Source of the DNA: Bacteroidales bacterium UBA1756
Lineage (GTDB): Bacteria; Bacteroidota; Bacteroidia; Bacteroidales; WCHB1-69
Direction of reading: 5' to 3'
NCBI GenBank assembly: GCA_002314795.1
Contig: DCHI01000036.1
Coordinates: forward strand, 1-8,607
DNA: 8,607 bases
A program made the translations under genes and the position numbers. Numbering within the stretch: the stretch's first letter is position 1; every line of letters begins with the position of its first letter. Shown here piece by piece: positions 6,504 through 8,607 of this stretch. The notes under the pieces are model-generated. The model made no database searches, was not told where the DNA came from, and saw nothing but the letters and a program-made list of their open reading frames with translations.

Positions 6504-6543
6504 CAAAAGTGTGGCGGCTTAGAAGAGAGCCGCCACACTTTTG
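6504..6543. terminator. Bidirectional terminator hairpin between marR and the cysteate synthase gene
   Basis: Arms 6504-6519 (CAAAAGTGTGGCGGCT) and 6528-6543 are a perfect 16-bp inverted repeat with an 8-nt loop (6520-6527). The stem is G/C-rich in the middle with A4/T4 ends, so it can end transcripts from both sides: marR from the left and the cysteate synthase gene from the right. The minus-strand stop codon (TAA, 6519-6521) sits at the loop edge, so the 6528-6543 arm encodes part of the last residues of that enzyme. Confidence 0.88.
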
Positions 6544-7811
6544 ATGATGGTTTCAGACGGAAGTTCCGGATTGAGTACGAGGTCGGGTTCTTTGAAAACG
6601 AAACCTTTGCTCATAGCCGCCAATGTGCCGCCGCCGGTGCAGTTGAGCATAATAAATTCGTCTTTTTTCACTGTCCCGTTTTCCACTGCTTTTGCCAATG
6701 CAGTGACTGCCACGCAGGCAGCGGGGAGCAGTTCGTACCCTTCCAAGTTGCGATATTTCATCATCCAGAACATAATATCCTCGTTGTCAGCAAGAAAGAC
6801 GTCTCCGTTGCTAACTTCCAATATGTCAAAAAGACCACCGTGCAAACTGTATGGCGGTTTCCGGTTTGAAAGTACTTTGGCTAAAATGATTTCGGCTTGT
6901 CTTCGTCCCGTTTCGGGCTGCAGTTCAACAAGCGAGCGGGAACGTGCTTTCCAGGAGTCATAGATGAGTGTAAACGGTTTGTTTTGGGCTACATACACGC
7001 GCATATTGTTTTCTCCGAAACGTCCGTCAGCGGCGAGACGCTGTGCGTTTTCCCACGCGGCAATGGCTCCGGTTCCGGAACCGACGGCCTGAAAATAGGC
7101 GTCGGGAATTCGTCCGGTCACTTCGACGCAACTGAGGATTGTCGTTCCCATTCCGTCGCGGCGTGCTACGTTCTTGGCTCCTCCTTCCAAGAAAAACCGC
7201 GGGTCTTCGGCTAACTTTTCTCCCAAGGTGATGGCATCGTAGTAGTCGCAGCCGTGCGGAACAGCCACCAATTTGACGCACTTGTCTAATTTTTTGCTGA
7301 ACCACAGGTCGTGCAGATTATCCATCGGGACGCATAAAACGATGGGAATCTTGTTGTCGGAGCAGACTTGTGCGAAGGCGCGTGCGGTGTTTCCCGCGGA
7401 TTGCACGACGAGCGTCCTTTTTTCGTCACTGCCGATACGAGCCAGGACGGAGTAGGCCTCGGTTTCTTTGAAGGAACAGGTTCTCATCTTCGCGCCAATT
7501 TTCGGATACCATCCCGAAAAGGTGATATAAAGATTCTCCAATCCAAGAAATTTGGCTAATCCTTTTGACTTGTAAGTAACTGGCGCATTGGACTTTTTGA
7601 GTGTACGTTGAATGGGGAGCCATTCTGCGTAGCGGTAAATCCCGTCGAAATCTTCGTGGGGTGTGAACTTTTTGTTTTCATAATTGGCTCGTATGAGGGA
7701 GGGGCTGCCTCCGCTGGGGTCGCTTAACGTCCACCCTTTGTCTTCAAACGTGCGTCCGTTTTCTACATTGATGAGGTTATACTTCGTGGGCTTGAATCTC
7801 ATATTGATCAT
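6519..7811 (-). CDS. L-cysteate synthase-like PLP enzyme (threonine-synthase fold)
   Basis: Predicted to make L-cysteate from O-phospho-L-serine and sulfite, a reaction characterised in Methanosarcina, where it leads to coenzyme M. In Bacteroidota, cysteate feeds sulfonolipid synthesis. The 430-residue protein is a fold-type II PLP enzyme. TCSFKETEAY (111-120) places the Schiff-base lysine at Lys115, with ETEA where threonine synthases have DRG. SAGNTARAF (138-146) is the substrate-binding loop, VGSGTGAIAAWE (243-254) the glycine-rich PLP phosphate loop, and NCTGGGTLAA (390-399) the C-terminal cofactor motif. The N-terminus (FKPTKYNLINVENGRTFED) matches cysteate synthases as I recall them, not threonine synthases. 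An alternative start is the ATG at 7802 (MRFKPTKY); neither start has a Shine-Dalgarno. It follows the CCG-domain gene by 32 nt, probably in one transcript. Substrate use is inferred from family resemblance. Confidence 0.8.
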   Translation of the reverse strand: MINMRFKPTKYNLINVENGRTFEDKGWTLSDPSGGSPSLIRANYENKKFTPHEDFDGIYRYAEWLPIQRTLKKSNAPVTYKSKGLAKFLGLENLYITFSGWYPKIGAKMRTCSFKETEAYSVLARIGSDEKRTLVVQSAGNTARAFAQVCSDNKIPIVLCVPMDNLHDLWFSKKLDKCVKLVAVPHGCDYYDAITLGEKLAEDPRFFLEGGAKNVARRDGMGTTILSCVEVTGRIPDAYFQAVGSGTGAIAAWENAQRLAADGRFGENNMRVYVAQNKPFTLIYDSWKARSRSLVELQPETGRRQAEIILAKVLSNRKPPYSLHGGLFDILEVSNGDVFLADNEDIMFWMMKYRNLEGYELLPAACVAVTALAKAVENGTVKKDEFIMLNCTGGGTLAAMSKGFVFKEPDLVLNPELPSETIIKSVAALF

Positions 7812-7843
7812 TTTTGTATGTTTTTTAACGATTGTTTTTGAAA

Positions 7844-8607
7844 TTATTGTTTAGGTAGGGATTGCGCGTCCAAAATTTCTGCGAGGTCGTGGACGGGACG
7901 ATCGGCGTAGCGGGCGAAGGTGGCGAGGCACAGTGGGCAGGCCGTGGCGATGGCATCGGCTTTGCTGGTGTACAAGTTTTCCAAAGCGGCTTTTGTCATT
8001 GCTTCCCGTTGGGCGAAGCCGAGGGTGATGGAACCCAAAGAGCCGCCGCAACAGATGCTCTCGTTGCGGGTTTTGTCGGCTTCGGAAATGCACGCCGCTT
8101 GTCCGATGAGCTTTCGGGGAGCGTCGTAGATTCCGCAGCCGCGTCCCAATTCGCAGGGATCGTGGAAAACGTAGCAAACGTCGCTTTTGGTGATTTTAAG
8201 TTTTCCTTTTTTTACTAAATCATTGAAAAATTCGCTATAATGAATCACTTGAATTCCAGGAAGTTCGTATTCTTCTTTGAACATTTTATAGCAGATGGGA
8301 CAACTTACTAACAAGGTGTCGGCTTGCGATTTACGGATGATTTCTTCGTTCTTACGGGCGATTTGTCGTGCTTCGTCCATTCTCCCCGCCATCAGAAGCG
8401 GTCGACCACAGCACAAGCCGCCGTTTCGGTCCATCCAAACATAATCCATATTTGCTTTTTGGAGAATGGACTCCACGCTGCGACCGATGGAAGGCGTGAG
8501 TTGGCTCATACAGCCACTGAAATATGCCACTTTGTGTCCGTTAGCCGTTTCTTCCAATGGGGAAACATCAATGTTGGTGTAGTCCGGCGAAAGGTTGTAA
8601 TGGCGGG
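7844..8607 (-). CDS. CCG-domain Fe-S protein, HdrB/HdrD/GlpC-like (partial, 5' end outside window)
   Basis: Redox protein with two complete CCG (cysteine-rich) domains, the type that binds Fe-S clusters in heterodisulfide reductase HdrB/HdrD, GlpC and LutA/LldE. Numbered from the TTG at 8557, domain 1 has Cys16, Cys49-Cys50-Gly51 and CPIC (86-89). Domain 2 has Cys135, Cys169-Cys170-Gly171 and CPLC (207-210). Both fit CX31-39CCX35-36CXXC. The frame stays open from 8557 to the right edge (SPDYTNIDVSP and more) with no stop and no ATG, so the TTG is not a real start and the protein continues upstream, perhaps into a ferredoxin domain. There is no membrane segment in the visible part. The electron partner is unknown. 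The cysteate synthase gene lies 32 nt downstream on the same strand. Confidence 0.88.
   Translation of the reverse strand, partial: RHYNLSPDYTNIDVSPLEETANGHKVAYFSGCMSQLTPSIGRSVESILQKANMDYVWMDRNGGLCCGRPLLMAGRMDEARQIARKNEEIIRKSQADTLLVSCPICYKMFKEEYELPGIQVIHYSEFFNDLVKKGKLKITKSDVCYVFHDPCELGRGCGIYDAPRKLIGQAACISEADKTRNESICCGGSLGSITLGFAQREAMTKAALENLYTSKADAIATACPLCLATFARYADRPVHDLAEILDAQSLPKQ

Noticed and set aside
6519..7811. Threonine synthase
   Set aside because: Same fold, but the active-site segment (TCSFKETEAY) and N-terminus differ from threonine synthases and fit cysteate synthase.

Overview
The window looks like a chromosomal segment of a Bacteroidales-type bacterium (phylum Bacteroidota). 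The reasons are a complete six-gene Na+-translocating NADH:quinone reductase operon of the usual length and order, near-perfect Bacteroidota promoter elements (TTTG about 21 nt ahead of TAnnTTTG) in the one divergent intergenic region, A/T-rich start regions mostly without Shine-Dalgarno sequences, and short intergenic tandem repeats. Base composition is middling, with strongly A/T-rich intergenic stretches. The genus cannot be fixed from the sequence alone.

Layout. Positions 1-89 probably hold the last 28 codons of an unidentified plus-strand gene, followed by a weak hairpin and an A/T-rich intergenic stretch. Next to the nqrF stop codon is a six-copy 9-bp tandem repeat (294-347). Positions 354-5960 are nqrF, nqrE, nqrD, nqrC, nqrB and nqrA on the minus strand, so transcription runs A to F from right to left with gaps of at most 21 nt and one 4-nt overlap. 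A MarR-family regulator (6065-6493, plus strand) is divergent from nqrA. The two predicted promoters are interleaved and carry inverted repeats that could be regulator-binding sites. marR ends tail-to-tail with a cysteate synthase-like PLP enzyme (minus strand, 6519-7811). The two share a 16-bp perfect hairpin, one arm of which is coding sequence. Upstream of that enzyme in the same direction, 32 nt away, is a protein with two CCG (heterodisulfide-reductase-type) Fe-S domains, whose 5' end lies beyond the right edge of the window.

How the genes fit together. NqrA-F oxidise NADH, reduce quinone and pump Na+ outward. All main cofactor motifs are visible: the 2Fe-2S, FAD and NADH sites of NqrF, the FMN-threonine motifs of NqrB and NqrC, and the paired membrane cysteines of NqrD and NqrE. 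The complex therefore looks functional. The MarR protein is a plausible regulator of both itself and nqr. The second unit pairs an enzyme expected to make L-cysteate (from O-phosphoserine and sulfite) with an Fe-S redox protein. In Bacteroidota, cysteate is the headgroup precursor of sulfonolipids (capnine, sulfobacin type), so sulfonolipid production is the most likely role. The link between the CCG protein and sulfonate chemistry is an inference from gene order and is the most novel aspect here.

No rRNA, tRNA, CRISPR array, insertion sequence or integrase was seen.
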